Shown here one piece after another: positions 1 to 7,119 of a DNA stretch of 12,501 bases. Numbering within the stretch: position 1 is the stretch's first letter; each line of letters starts with the position of its first letter. The notes below the pieces were generated by a model, which was not told the origin of the DNA, made no database searches, and saw only the letters and a program-made list of their open reading frames with translations. Both the position numbers and the translations under genes were made by a program. The stretch is taken from NCBI GenBank assembly GCA_900770535.1, contig CAAHDV010000038.1, positions 1-12,501 of the forward strand, read 5' to 3'. Source of the stretch: Lachnospiraceae bacterium (GTDB taxonomy: Bacteria > Bacillota > Clostridia > Lachnospirales > Lachnospiraceae).

Positions 1-423
1 CTCTTCCACATAGGAATGATCCTTCGTGATCTGCTCAAGCGCTCCCCGAAGCAGGTAAAGACGGCTGTCTCCGATATTGGCCACATAAAGTACATTTCCA
101 CGGATGGTGGCTAACACCAGCGTACTGCCCGTCCCGCTGAGTTCTGGAGTCCTGCTGGCCTGCTTGTAAAGTTCCCGGTTCACTTTCCGGATTCCTTCTT
201 TTAAAATACCGTGAACATCCCGGTCGGGATGCGGGATTTCAAAAAACCGTACCAGATTCTCCACCACAAAACGGGATGCGAAATCCCCAGCCTGATGGCC
301 GCCCATGCCATCTGCCACAATAAACAGGTTTTCCAGGGATCCGACGGGATCTGTGCTGGCATAGATAAAATCCTGATTCATGCTCCGCTTCTGTCCGGTG
401 TCTGTCAGTGCACATGCCTCCAT
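1..423 (-). CDS. prpC: PP2C-type protein Ser/Thr phosphatase, N-terminal part (cut by window edge)
   Basis: This is a cytoplasmic metal-dependent phosphatase of the PrpC/Stp family, which removes phosphate from proteins phosphorylated by the PASTA-type kinase PrkC. The first 141 residues are in the window and the gene continues past the left edge. Visible PP2C motifs are RSMNQD (residues 13-18, metal-binding Asp18), ADGMGGH (37-43, metal-binding Asp38), SGTGST (96-101) and NIGDSRLYL (116-124), followed by QITKDHS (131-137). The ATG at 423-421 lies only two bases after the rlmN stop codon. A purine-rich GGGGGAA sits just upstream inside the end of rlmN, so the two genes are probably translationally coupled. 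The order rsmB-rlmN-prpC, normally followed by prkC and rsgA, is common in Firmicutes and supports the call. Family assignment is firm; the physiological targets are inferred. Confidence 0.95.
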   Translation of the reverse strand, partial: MEACALTDTGQKRSMNQDFIYASTDPVGSLENLFIVADGMGGHQAGDFASRFVVENLVRFFEIPHPDRDVHGILKEGIRKVNRELYKQASRTPELSGTGSTLVLATIRGNVLYVANIGDSRLYLLRGALEQITKDHSYVEE

Positions 424-425
424 GA

Positions 426-1478
426 TCAGATTCCCCCTTTTCCTTCCTCTTCCAGGAAACTCTTTCTAAGCTGTCCGCAGGCACCATTGATGTCGCGGCC
501 CATCTCCCGGCGGACCGTCACGTTGATGCCATTTTTCTCCAGATAAGCCTGAAACGCCTCAATGGCTTTCCGGTCTGACTGGCGGTAATCCCGCTCCTTG
601 ATCGGATTGACCGGGATCAGGTTCACATGGCCATGCATGCCCTTGATCAGGGCTGTAAGCGCCTTTGCCTCTTCCAGGTTATCGTTCACACCGCTCACCA
701 GGCTGTACTCAAAGGTCAGCCGCCGTCCGGTCTTTTCAAAGTAAGTCTGGCAGGCTGGCAGAATCTCTTTTAAACTGTAGCGGTTCGCGATCGGCATCAG
801 TGTCTTTCGCACCTCATCATTCGGTGCGTGCAGGGACAGGGCCAGTGTGATCTGGATATTTTCCTCTGCCAGCCTTAAAATATTCGGCACAATGCCACAG
901 GTCGACAGCGTGATATTTCTCTGGCTGATGTTCAGGCCATCCTCATCGGTGATCATGCGCAGGAAACGGATCACATTGTCGTAGTTGTCAAGCGGCTCAC
1001 CGGAGCCCATAATGACAATGTTGGATACCCGCTCTCCCGTCAGTGTCTGAATGCGGTAAATCTGGTCCAGCATCTCTGCCGGTGTCAGATTGCGCTCCAG
1101 GCCATCCAGGGTGGAGGCGCAGAAACGGCAGCCCATACGGCAGCCCACCTGGGAGGAAATGCAGACACTGTTTCCATGATGGTACTGCATCCACACACTC
1201 TCAATCACATTGCCGTCTGCCAGGCGGAACAGGTATTTCCGGGTGCCATCAATCTGGGAGATTTTCACATCCACCGGATACAGCGCCGTGAGAACAAACT
1301 GCTCTTTTAACTTTTCACGAAGCGGCTTGGAGAGATTGCTCATCTCATCAAAATCCGTCACCAGCTTCTGATGAAGCCACTGGTAAATCTGTTTTGCCCG
1401 AAAGGGCTTATCTCCCATCTGGCGGATGGCTTCGGTCAGTTCCTCCAGAGTCAGGGATTTGATATCTTGCTTTTCCAT
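426..1478 (-). CDS. rlmN: Dual-specificity 23S rRNA/tRNA adenine-C2 methyltransferase RlmN (radical SAM)
   Basis: RlmN methylates C2 of A2503 in 23S rRNA and, in characterised homologues, A37 of some tRNAs. It uses a 4Fe-4S cluster and two SAM molecules. The 350-residue protein is full length. The radical-SAM CxxxCxxC cluster site is Cys113, Cys117 and Cys120. Cys106, seven residues before the cluster, matches E. coli Cys118. Cys334 in NGACGQLR matches the transiently methylated Cys355, so both cysteines needed for the ping-pong mechanism are present. The SAM-binding GSGEPLDNYDNV motif is at residues 158-169 (usually GMGEP or GTGEP). It lacks the features of the Cfr resistance methylase, and its housekeeping operon favours RlmN. 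It lies 44 bases after rsmB and 2 bases before prpC. Its ribosome-binding site is weak (AAGAAAG), unlike its neighbours. Confidence 0.97.
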   Translation of the reverse strand: MEKQDIKSLTLEELTEAIRQMGDKPFRAKQIYQWLHQKLVTDFDEMSNLSKPLREKLKEQFVLTALYPVDVKISQIDGTRKYLFRLADGNVIESVWMQYHHGNSVCISSQVGCRMGCRFCASTLDGLERNLTPAEMLDQIYRIQTLTGERVSNIVIMGSGEPLDNYDNVIRFLRMITDEDGLNISQRNITLSTCGIVPNILRLAEENIQITLALSLHAPNDEVRKTLMPIANRYSLKEILPACQTYFEKTGRRLTFEYSLVSGVNDNLEEAKALTALIKGMHGHVNLIPVNPIKERDYRQSDRKAIEAFQAYLEKNGINVTVRREMGRDINGACGQLRKSFLEEEGKGGI

Positions 1479-1522
1479 AATCGTTTATCTGCTTTCTTTT
1501 TATACTGCTACCGAACCTAAAT

Positions 1523-2863
1523 TCAGGCTTTTCTCCGAAATGCGGAAATAAAGAATCCGTCACAGGGGTATCTGCCCGGCAGAAGCTGGATATAACCGTC
1601 TTTCATGGTTTCTTCCTTTATCTGGCTGCCAAACGCCCCCTCAATGCTCACCGGCTCAAAGGGAAGCGTTTCCAGGATCCAGTTTCTCTGGTCCTCGTTC
1701 TCCAGATGGTCAATGGTGCAGGTGCTGTAAATGAGCTTTCCACCTGGCTTTACATAGTTCCAGACCACAGACAGAATGTCCTTCTGGAGTTCTGCCAAAT
1801 CTTCCAGATCCTCTTTTGTCACCTGGTACTTGATGTCCGGCTTTTTGCCGATGATGCCAAGGCCGGAGCACGGAAGGTCCGCAATGACGATATCTGCCTG
1901 TTCTTCCCAGGACGGATCCTCCTCCAGCGCGTCCCAGACCTCTGCCCGGATATTGGTAAATCCGGTCCGGCGGATGTTGTCCTCCACCAGAAGAATCTTA
2001 TTTTCCGTTAAATCCCGGACCACAACCTGTCCGGTTCCGGCAAGCTTATCCGCGATATGTAAGCTCTTTCCTCCCGGCGCGCCGCACACATCCAGAACCT
2101 TATCTCCTGGCCTCGGATCTGCCGCCTCACCCACAAAGGAGGAACTTACATCCTGCACTGTGATCCAGCCTTCCCGGAATGCCGTGACGGCATCCAGATA
2201 GTCGTAGCCGGAAAGAAGCAGGGCATGGTCTGCCAGCGGATTCTTCTGTACCGTGACATGATCCTGTTCCAGACTGTGAAGAATTTCTTCCATGGAAGCC
2301 CGGTCCAGATTGCAGCGCACGGAGGTAGGACGTTCCTCTAAGAAAGCCTGCATCATGCGCTCTACGGTTTCTGCCGGATACTGCTGTTTCCACAATTCTA
2401 TGATCCAGTCTGGCATGGAATATTTCCGGGACCAGTCGGTGAAAACAAAGGTCTCTTTTTCTCTCGAAATAGTGCGAAGTACACCGTTCACAAAGCCTTT
2501 CAGGCCGTGGAACTTCCGTTTTACCGCAAGTTTCACAGCCTCATCACATACCGCACTGTCCGGGATCCGGTCCATCTTCAAGATCTGGTATACAGACATC
2601 CGGAGGATGGTGCGGATCACTGGTTTCATTTTCTTTACTTTTGTTTTAGAGCACTGGTCAATCACCGCATCGATGGTCAGAAGATACTCTATGGTTCCTT
2701 CCACCACTCTGGTAATGAACGCACGGTTCTGTTTTTCCAGATACTGGTGCTTATCCAGTGCTTTCTTTAATACCACATGGCTGTAACCGCCATATTCCAG
2801 AATCTCCATAAGGATATCCAGAATCAGTTCCCGCTCTTTTGTCGGTCCGTTCTGCTTAGTCAT
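1523..2863 (-). CDS. rsmB: 16S rRNA (cytosine967-C5)-methyltransferase RsmB (Sun/Fmu)
   Basis: RsmB is a SAM-dependent methylase that forms m5C967 in 16S rRNA before or during small-subunit assembly. The 446-residue protein has a NusB-like RNA-binding N-terminal domain (about residues 9-135) and a Rossmann methyltransferase domain (about 150-446). Motif I is DVCGAPGGK (258-266), with Gly where most homologues have Ala. Motif IV is DLPCSG (329-334, Cys332) and motif VI is STCT (380-383, catalytic Cys382), followed by ENEDQ. The C-terminal DGFFISAFRR is typical. I chose the ATG at 2863-2861: it has a GGAGG upstream and overlaps the yugP stop in ATGACTAA, which suggests coupling. An in-frame TTG at 2881 would add six residues (MEDADE) but would start at the GGAGG itself and lacks a good ribosome-binding site of its own. 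Confidence 0.95.
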   Translation of the reverse strand: MTKQNGPTKERELILDILMEILEYGGYSHVVLKKALDKHQYLEKQNRAFITRVVEGTIEYLLTIDAVIDQCSKTKVKKMKPVIRTILRMSVYQILKMDRIPDSAVCDEAVKLAVKRKFHGLKGFVNGVLRTISREKETFVFTDWSRKYSMPDWIIELWKQQYPAETVERMMQAFLEERPTSVRCNLDRASMEEILHSLEQDHVTVQKNPLADHALLLSGYDYLDAVTAFREGWITVQDVSSSFVGEAADPRPGDKVLDVCGAPGGKSLHIADKLAGTGQVVVRDLTENKILLVEDNIRRTGFTNIRAEVWDALEEDPSWEEQADIVIADLPCSGLGIIGKKPDIKYQVTKEDLEDLAELQKDILSVVWNYVKPGGKLIYSTCTIDHLENEDQRNWILETLPFEPVSIEGAFGSQIKEETMKDGYIQLLPGRYPCDGFFISAFRRKA

Positions 2864-3566
2864 TTCGTCTGCGTCCTCCAAACAGGATGATCAGCCGCAT
2901 AAGCTGTAAAATAGAAGCGGCCGCTGCTGCCACATAGGTGAGGGCTGCTGCCCCAAGCACCCTGCGGGTGCCATCCACCTCGTCACCCTGGAGAATGCCA
3001 AGGCTGTCCACCAGATGCACCGCGCGGGAAGAAGCGTTAAACTCCACCGGCAGGGTGATGATCTGGAACAGCACCGCCAGCACAAACATCCAGATACCGA
3101 TCTCGATAAACGGAGTCAGGCCGATGAAGAAGCCCAGAATGATGAGCGGCAGGGAAATTTTGCTTCCAAGGTTTGCGATTGGCACAAAAGCGGAGCGCAG
3201 ACGCAGAGGCGCGTAGCCTACATTATCCTGAATGGCATGCCCGCACTCATGAGCCGCCACGCCGACGGCCGCAATGGATGTGCTTCCGTAAACGGACTCC
3301 GACAGGTTTACGGTCTTCGTCCGCGGGTCATAGTGGTCGGTAAGCTGTCCGCGCACCGGCTGAACCGTCACATCGTAGATGCCCTGGGACTGCAGCAGGC
3401 GTTTTGCCGCCTCCGCGCCGGTCATCCCGGTCATGCTGCGCACGCGGGAATAGCGCTGGAACGTGCTGTTCACTTTGGAGGATGCCCACAGGGATAACAG
3501 GGCACCGATATAAACAAGGATCATTGTCGGATCAAACAGATTGTAATAACCATAGCCACCGTACAT
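2856..3566 (-). CDS. yugP: YugP-like membrane zinc metallopeptidase (Zn_peptidase_2 family)
   Basis: This is an integral-membrane protein of the YugP family (PF04298), a putative zinc protease with no well-established substrate. The 236-residue length is normal. The zinc motif is HECGH (residues 106-110) within AVGVAAHECGHAIQ, and a conserved EFNASSRA (175-182) downstream may supply the third zinc ligand (inferred). Hydrophobic segments are seen near residues 12-28, 126-150, 153-173 and 203-228, with the zinc site between the first and second. The N-terminus is Tyr/Gly-rich (MYGGYGYY). The gene starts two bases after the fmt stop, preceded by AAAGGAG, and its last eight bases overlap the rsmB start. 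This position between fmt and rsmB recurs in many Clostridia as far as I recall, but the link to translation genes is unexplained. Family call is firm; peptidase activity is by homology. Confidence 0.92.
   Translation of the reverse strand: MYGGYGYYNLFDPTMILVYIGALLSLWASSKVNSTFQRYSRVRSMTGMTGAEAAKRLLQSQGIYDVTVQPVRGQLTDHYDPRTKTVNLSESVYGSTSIAAVGVAAHECGHAIQDNVGYAPLRLRSAFVPIANLGSKISLPLIILGFFIGLTPFIEIGIWMFVLAVLFQIITLPVEFNASSRAVHLVDSLGILQGDEVDGTRRVLGAAALTYVAAAAASILQLMRLIILFGGRRRND
2875..2879 (-). promoter_or_regulatory. Ribosome-binding site deciding the rsmB start
   Basis: GGAGG lies inside the last codons of yugP, eleven bases before the ATG at 2863. The spacing is a little long but acceptable. 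It supports the ATG over the upstream in-frame TTG at 2881, whose codon directly abuts this motif. Confidence 0.6.
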
Positions 3567-3568
3567 GA

Positions 3569-4510
3569 CTACTCACTCCTTTCCATGATGCAGCCGGGCT
3601 CTACCTGGTATCCCCGGAGGAATGCCGCGGTATCCATCCGCTTCTTTCCTTCTAACTGGAGACTGGTGACACATAATACGCCGTTTCCGGTCTGAATTTT
3701 TATGCCCTCATCCCCGGCGCTGATGACGCTGCCGCATGGAGCTTTCTTTTCCGGATCCGGAAGCACCGTAGCCTCCCAGATTTTTAACATTTTGCCGTTC
3801 CATCTGGTAAATGCGCTCGGCCACGGATTTAAGCCGCGCACCAGACGCTCAATGGAAACCGCGTCCATGGTCCAGTCAATGTCGCCCATGGATTTGGAAA
3901 TCTTCTTTACGTAAGTTGCCTGCGTATGATCCTGCGGAACCGGGGTAATCTCGCCCTTTTCCAGCTTGCTTAAGGTGGACAGGATCAGATCACCGCCCAG
4001 AAGGCTTAACCGGTCAAACAGGCTTCCGCCGGTCTCATCCGGGTTTAATTTCACTACCGTTTTCTCCAGCATATCGCCGGTATCCATCTCCACATCCATC
4101 ATCATGGTGGTGATGCCGGTCTCCTCGTCGCCGTTGATAACAGCCCACTGGATCGGGGCTGCGCCGCGGTACTTCGGAAGCAGGGATGCATGAATGTTGA
4201 CACAGCCGTACTTCGGCAGGTCTAACAGACTCTTTGGCAGGATCTGACCAAAGGCGATAACCACCATAGCATCCGGTCTTAACCCGCGCATCTCCTCCAC
4301 AAAGGCCTCATCTCTGGCACGCACCGGCTGGTAAACCGGGATATTGTGCTGCAGGGCGCACTCCTTGACTGGAGACATGTGGATCTCCTTGCCGCGGCCC
4401 TTCGGCTTATCCGGCTGGGTCACCACGGCAATCACCTCATGCTCCGAAGCCACCAGGGCTTCTAATGTCGGCACCGAAAAATCCGGTGTTCCCATAAATA
4501 TGATTCTCAT
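3569..4510 (-). CDS. fmt: Methionyl-tRNA formyltransferase
   Basis: Fmt transfers the formyl group from 10-formyl-tetrahydrofolate to the amino group of Met on initiator tRNA, in the cytoplasm. At 313 residues it is full length: an N-terminal Rossmann-like formyltransferase domain (about 1-200) and a C-terminal OB-like tRNA-binding domain (about 205-305). The N-terminus MRIIFMGTPDFSVPTLEAL is characteristic. Catalytic residues Asn105, His107 and Asp143 match E. coli Asn106, His108 and Asp144. The formyltransferase signature SLLPKYRGAAPIQWA spans 109-123. It follows def by three bases with a strong GGAGGAAG ribosome-binding site formed by the last def codons, and yugP starts two bases after it. 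Coupling with def makes sense because Def later removes the formyl group from nascent proteins. Confidence 0.98.
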   Translation of the reverse strand: MRIIFMGTPDFSVPTLEALVASEHEVIAVVTQPDKPKGRGKEIHMSPVKECALQHNIPVYQPVRARDEAFVEEMRGLRPDAMVVIAFGQILPKSLLDLPKYGCVNIHASLLPKYRGAAPIQWAVINGDEETGITTMMMDVEMDTGDMLEKTVVKLNPDETGGSLFDRLSLLGGDLILSTLSKLEKGEITPVPQDHTQATYVKKISKSMGDIDWTMDAVSIERLVRGLNPWPSAFTRWNGKMLKIWEATVLPDPEKKAPCGSVISAGDEGIKIQTGNGVLCVTSLQLEGKKRMDTAAFLRGYQVEPGCIMERSE

Positions 4511-4513
4511 AAA

Positions 4514-4993
4514 TTATTCTTCCTCCGGTTCTGCAGTGGTATCCATCAGTTCGCCCTCTACCAGGTCTACATAGAGCTGGCCGTGAAGGTGCGCGCACTC
4601 ATGACAGATGCAGCGGGCTAACAGTTCCTCGCCCTCTAACTCAAACTGCTCCATATTTTCATCGTAAGCACGTACGACCACATGATTCGGACGGGTTACC
4701 ATGCCAGCCTTGCCCGGTACGCTAAGGCACCCTTCCTGACCGGTCTGGCTTCCGCTCTGCTCAATGATTTCCGGATTGATGAGCACATACTGGTTGCCGT
4801 CATCCACGTCCATAACCACGATCTGCTTTAACACGCCGACCTGCGGTGCTGCCAGGCCAACGCCGTTGGCCTCGTACATGGTCTCAAACATGTCCTCGAT
4901 CAGCTCCGCGATGCGTGGGGTGATCTCCTTAACCGGTTTGCATTCCTTTCTTAAAATATCGTCTCCAATGGTTCTTACCTGTCTGATTGCCAT
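4514..4993 (-). CDS. def: Peptide deformylase
   Basis: Def is a metal-dependent hydrolase that removes the N-formyl group from nascent polypeptides at the ribosome exit. All three active-site motifs are present in this 159-residue protein: GVGLAAPQVG (residues 44-53), EGCLS (87-91) and CHECAHLHG (130-138). Predicted metal ligands are Cys89, His131 and His135, with catalytic Glu132. Motif 3 departs from the usual HE-hydrophobic-DHLxG: Ala134 replaces Asp, and His137 sits before the final Gly. The metal ligands are intact, so the enzyme is probably active. The acidic tail (TAEPEEE) contains the Shine-Dalgarno for fmt. The start ATG has AAAGGA upstream at good spacing. A GC-rich dyad lies a few bases further upstream, and 92 bases separate def from priA, so def may also be the first gene of its own transcript. 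Confidence 0.97.
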   Translation of the reverse strand: MAIRQVRTIGDDILRKECKPVKEITPRIAELIEDMFETMYEANGVGLAAPQVGVLKQIVVMDVDDGNQYVLINPEIIEQSGSQTGQEGCLSVPGKAGMVTRPNHVVVRAYDENMEQFELEGEELLARCICHECAHLHGQLYVDLVEGELMDTTAEPEEE

Positions 4994-5015
4994 TACTCTT
5001 CGTCCTTTCTGTATC

Positions 5016-5032
5016 GCATGGCCAGGCCATGC
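5016..5032 (-). other. Perfect 8-1-8 inverted repeat directly upstream of the def ribosome-binding site
   Basis: On the minus strand the sequence reads GCATGGCC-T-GGCCATGC, a perfect dyad. As RNA it would fold as a 7-bp GC-rich stem with a CUG loop, ending about nine bases before the AGGA of def. It could be a protein operator, a 5' mRNA hairpin, or a weak plus-strand terminator (on that strand it is followed by CCTTTTC). The dyad is seen directly; its function is unknown. Confidence 0.5.
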
Positions 5033-5082
5033 CCTTTTCTATGTTTCCTTCACCGTCTGCCGGAAAGCAGCCTGTGATCTTT

Positions 5083-5112
5083 ATTTTACGTAAAATCACA
5101 CTGGAGCGTCAG
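5083..5112 (-). promoter_or_regulatory. Weak candidate sigma-A promoter for def inside the priA 3' end
   Basis: On the minus strand, CTGACG at 5112-5107 (four of six matches to TTGACA) is followed after 18 bases by TAAAAT at 5088-5083 (five of six matches to TATAAT). This would place a start site about 80 bases upstream of def, just before the dyad at 5016-5032. The -10 element is the left half of an AT-rich palindrome covering the priA stop codon. Such matches occur by chance, so this is only a candidate. Confidence 0.22.
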
Positions 5113-7095
5113 CTTTTTACAGCGTTCAGTCTCATCCCAGCGCATTTTGACATACTTCTGGATTTTTATTAGTATATCATAGTTTTCGTGTTTCATATAT
5201 AAAATTTTTCTGTAGATATCATGAACTTTGTATACGGGTGCCGGGACCGGACCGATGATCTCGGCTGTTTCCCCGAAATGCTTCTTCACGGAAGCAGCTA
5301 TGGCTTCCATGATCCGGCTCATCAGCTCCTCATCTTCTCCCGCCACCTGCATGCACAGCATATGGCAGGCCGGAGGATAGTGCATCAGTCTCCGGTAGCC
5401 CATCTCCTGACGGTAAAAGGCCGCGTAATCCTGGGCTGCCGCCGTCTGGATGCTGTAATGCTCCGGCATGTAGGTCTGGATCAGGGCAGTGCCCGCCTTT
5501 CTTCCCCGTCCGGCGCGCCCGGCTGCCTGAACCAAAAGCTGAAAAGTCCGCTCCGCCGCCGCGAAATCCGGCGCATACAGGGACACATCTGCCGCCAGCA
5601 CCCCCACCAGGGTCACCCCTGGAAAGTCATGCCCTTTCACGATCATCTGGGTGCCAATGAGTATGTCTGCCTTTCCCTTTGCAAAAGCAGATAAAATCTT
5701 CTCATGCCCGCCCTTCTTTGAGGTGGTGTCCAGGTCCATCCGCAGAAGCTTCGCCTCCGGGAACATCTGCGCCGCCATCTCCTCGATTTTCTGGGTACCG
5801 ATGCCAAAGCCCGCCAGATATGGAGAACCGCAGTTCGGGCACAGCTTCGGCATGGGGATCTGGTAGCCACAGTAATGACACACCAGCCGCTGACGATTGT
5901 GCAGCGTCAGGGATACATCACAGTGGGGGCATTTTACCGCTTCGCCGCAGCTTCTGCAGGAGACAAAGCTGGAATAGCCTCGCCGGTTGATGAACAGCAT
6001 AATTTGTTCCTGTTTCTGCAGCCGGTCCCGGATCAGTTCCTGCATCCGCCCGCTGAAAATGGACTTGTTTCCGGCTTCCATCTCTTTTCGCAGGTCCACA
6101 ACCTCCACCGCTGCCATCTCGCTGCCCACCTTGGCCCGTTTTGTCAGCGTAAACAGCCGGTAAATGCCAGCCTCCGCCTTCGCGTAAGCCTCCACCGACG
6201 GTGTGGCAGAGCCCAGTACCAGGGCCGCGCCGCTTAACTCCGCCAGTTTTTCTGCCACCTCTCTTGCATGGTAGCGGGGCGTGGTCTCACTCTTGTAGGC
6301 TCCCTCATGCTCCTCATCGATGATGATGAGTCCCAGATTGGGAAACGGCGTAAAAAGCGCCGATCTTGCGCCGATCATAATATCCGTCTCGCCGTTTCTG
6401 GCCCGCTCAAACTGGTCGCACTTCTCACCGGCAGAAAGCCGGGAATGCATGACACAGATGCGGCTTCCAAAACGGCTATAGAAGCGGCTCACGGTCTGGT
6501 AGGTCAGGGCAATCTCCGGAATCAGCACGATCACCTGTTTTCCCTGCTGAAGCACATTGTCGATCAAAGCCATGTAGACTTCGGTCTTGCCGCTGCCCGT
6601 GACACCGTGAATGAGACAGGGCCTGCGGTCGCCGGAGTCATAGGAAGTAATGAAGGCGTCCGCGATGGACTGCTGCTCGGAATTTAAGAGGACAAGTGAA
6701 GGGCATTCTGTCATCCCGGCCACATTCTCCACAATCTTTTTATTCCGGGCCTTTACCTTTTTCTTCACCGGAAGGACCGTCTTAAGCGCCTGATTCATGG
6801 TGGAGCCGTACTGCTCCTTCATCCACCAGGCCAGCTCAATCAGGCGGGTATCCGCGGTGATGCTCTTTTCGGCCACGCCGATGATCTCTTTTATTTTCTC
6901 TTTATCATAATCCGGCTTGTCGGTGAGTTCCACGACATAGCCGGTTCGTGTTCTGTTTCCTGAACCAAAAGGGACGCAGACCTGCACCCCGACCCGGATC
7001 TGCGGCAAAATTGCCGGCGGAATCCGGTACTGGAATACCCGGTCTACGTCTTCATGGGAAATATCTATAATGATGCTGGCATACTGATCTGCCAT
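5086..7095 (-). CDS. priA: Primosomal protein N' (replication restart helicase PriA), apparently lacking the winged-helix domain
   Basis: PriA is a 3'-5' DNA helicase that recognises stalled forks and reloads the replisome. The 669-residue protein has an N-terminal 3'-DNA-binding domain (about 1-110) and two helicase lobes. Walker A is GVTGSGKT (164-171) and the DEEH box is at 260-263. The lobes also carry RRGYSSF (371-377), GTQMIVKGHDFP (481-492) and QAAGRAGR (523-530). Eight zinc-binding cysteines are present: 380, 383, 389, 392, 406, 409, 419 and 422. A C-terminal domain follows. Walker A Lys170 corresponds to E. coli Lys230, so about 60 residues are missing upstream. Only about 25 residues separate LPVKKK (108-113) from the helicase NSEQQ (138-142), where the winged-helix domain normally sits. 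The reading frame is otherwise intact. It starts 24 bases after murF with AGGAG five bases before the ATG. Confidence 0.96.
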   Translation of the reverse strand: MADQYASIIIDISHEDVDRVFQYRIPPAILPQIRVGVQVCVPFGSGNRTRTGYVVELTDKPDYDKEKIKEIIGVAEKSITADTRLIELAWWMKEQYGSTMNQALKTVLPVKKKVKARNKKIVENVAGMTECPSLVLLNSEQQSIADAFITSYDSGDRRPCLIHGVTGSGKTEVYMALIDNVLQQGKQVIVLIPEIALTYQTVSRFYSRFGSRICVMHSRLSAGEKCDQFERARNGETDIMIGARSALFTPFPNLGLIIIDEEHEGAYKSETTPRYHAREVAEKLAELSGAALVLGSATPSVEAYAKAEAGIYRLFTLTKRAKVGSEMAAVEVVDLRKEMEAGNKSIFSGRMQELIRDRLQKQEQIMLFINRRGYSSFVSCRSCGEAVKCPHCDVSLTLHNRQRLVCHYCGYQIPMPKLCPNCGSPYLAGFGIGTQKIEEMAAQMFPEAKLLRMDLDTTSKKGGHEKILSAFAKGKADILIGTQMIVKGHDFPGVTLVGVLAADVSLYAPDFAAAERTFQLLVQAAGRAGRGRKAGTALIQTYMPEHYSIQTAAAQDYAAFYRQEMGYRRLMHYPPACHMLCMQVAGEDEELMSRIMEAIAASVKKHFGETAEIIGPVPAPVYKVHDIYRKILYMKHENYDILIKIQKYVKMRWDETERCKKLTLQCDFT

Positions 7096-7119
7096 ATCTG
7101 CTCCTGTCTGTTGCTTGTT

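Noticed and set aside
239..487. An 82-codon minus-strand frame overlapping prpC and the end of rlmN
   Set aside because: It is out of frame with the prpC start at 423, whose translation shows clear PP2C motifs.
426..1478. A Cfr-type antibiotic resistance methylase instead of RlmN
   Set aside because: The gene sits in a conserved housekeeping operon and its length and N-terminal sequence fit RlmN. Nothing suggests mobility.
2292..3497. Plus-strand open frames of about 160 codons at 2292-2786 and 3015-3497
   Set aside because: They are shadows of rsmB and yugP on the other strand, with no coherent motif and no convincing ribosome-binding site.
5016..5040. The dyad before def as a strong plus-strand terminator
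   Set aside because: On the plus strand it is followed only by CCTTTTC, a short T-run, and there is no plus-strand gene to terminate.
5073..5100. A CRP-type operator (TGTGA...TCACA) at the priA end
   Set aside because: The half sites are 18 bases apart instead of six, and CRP control of def is not expected in Clostridia.
4987..5172. A 61-codon plus-strand frame spanning the priA-def spacer
   Set aside because: It overlaps both the def start and the priA end, has no Shine-Dalgarno, and its sequence resembles no family I know.
5221..6687. Several plus-strand open frames of 100-157 codons opposite priA
   Set aside because: All are antisense to intact helicase and zinc-binding motifs of PriA, and their translations look like reversed-strand low-complexity sequence.
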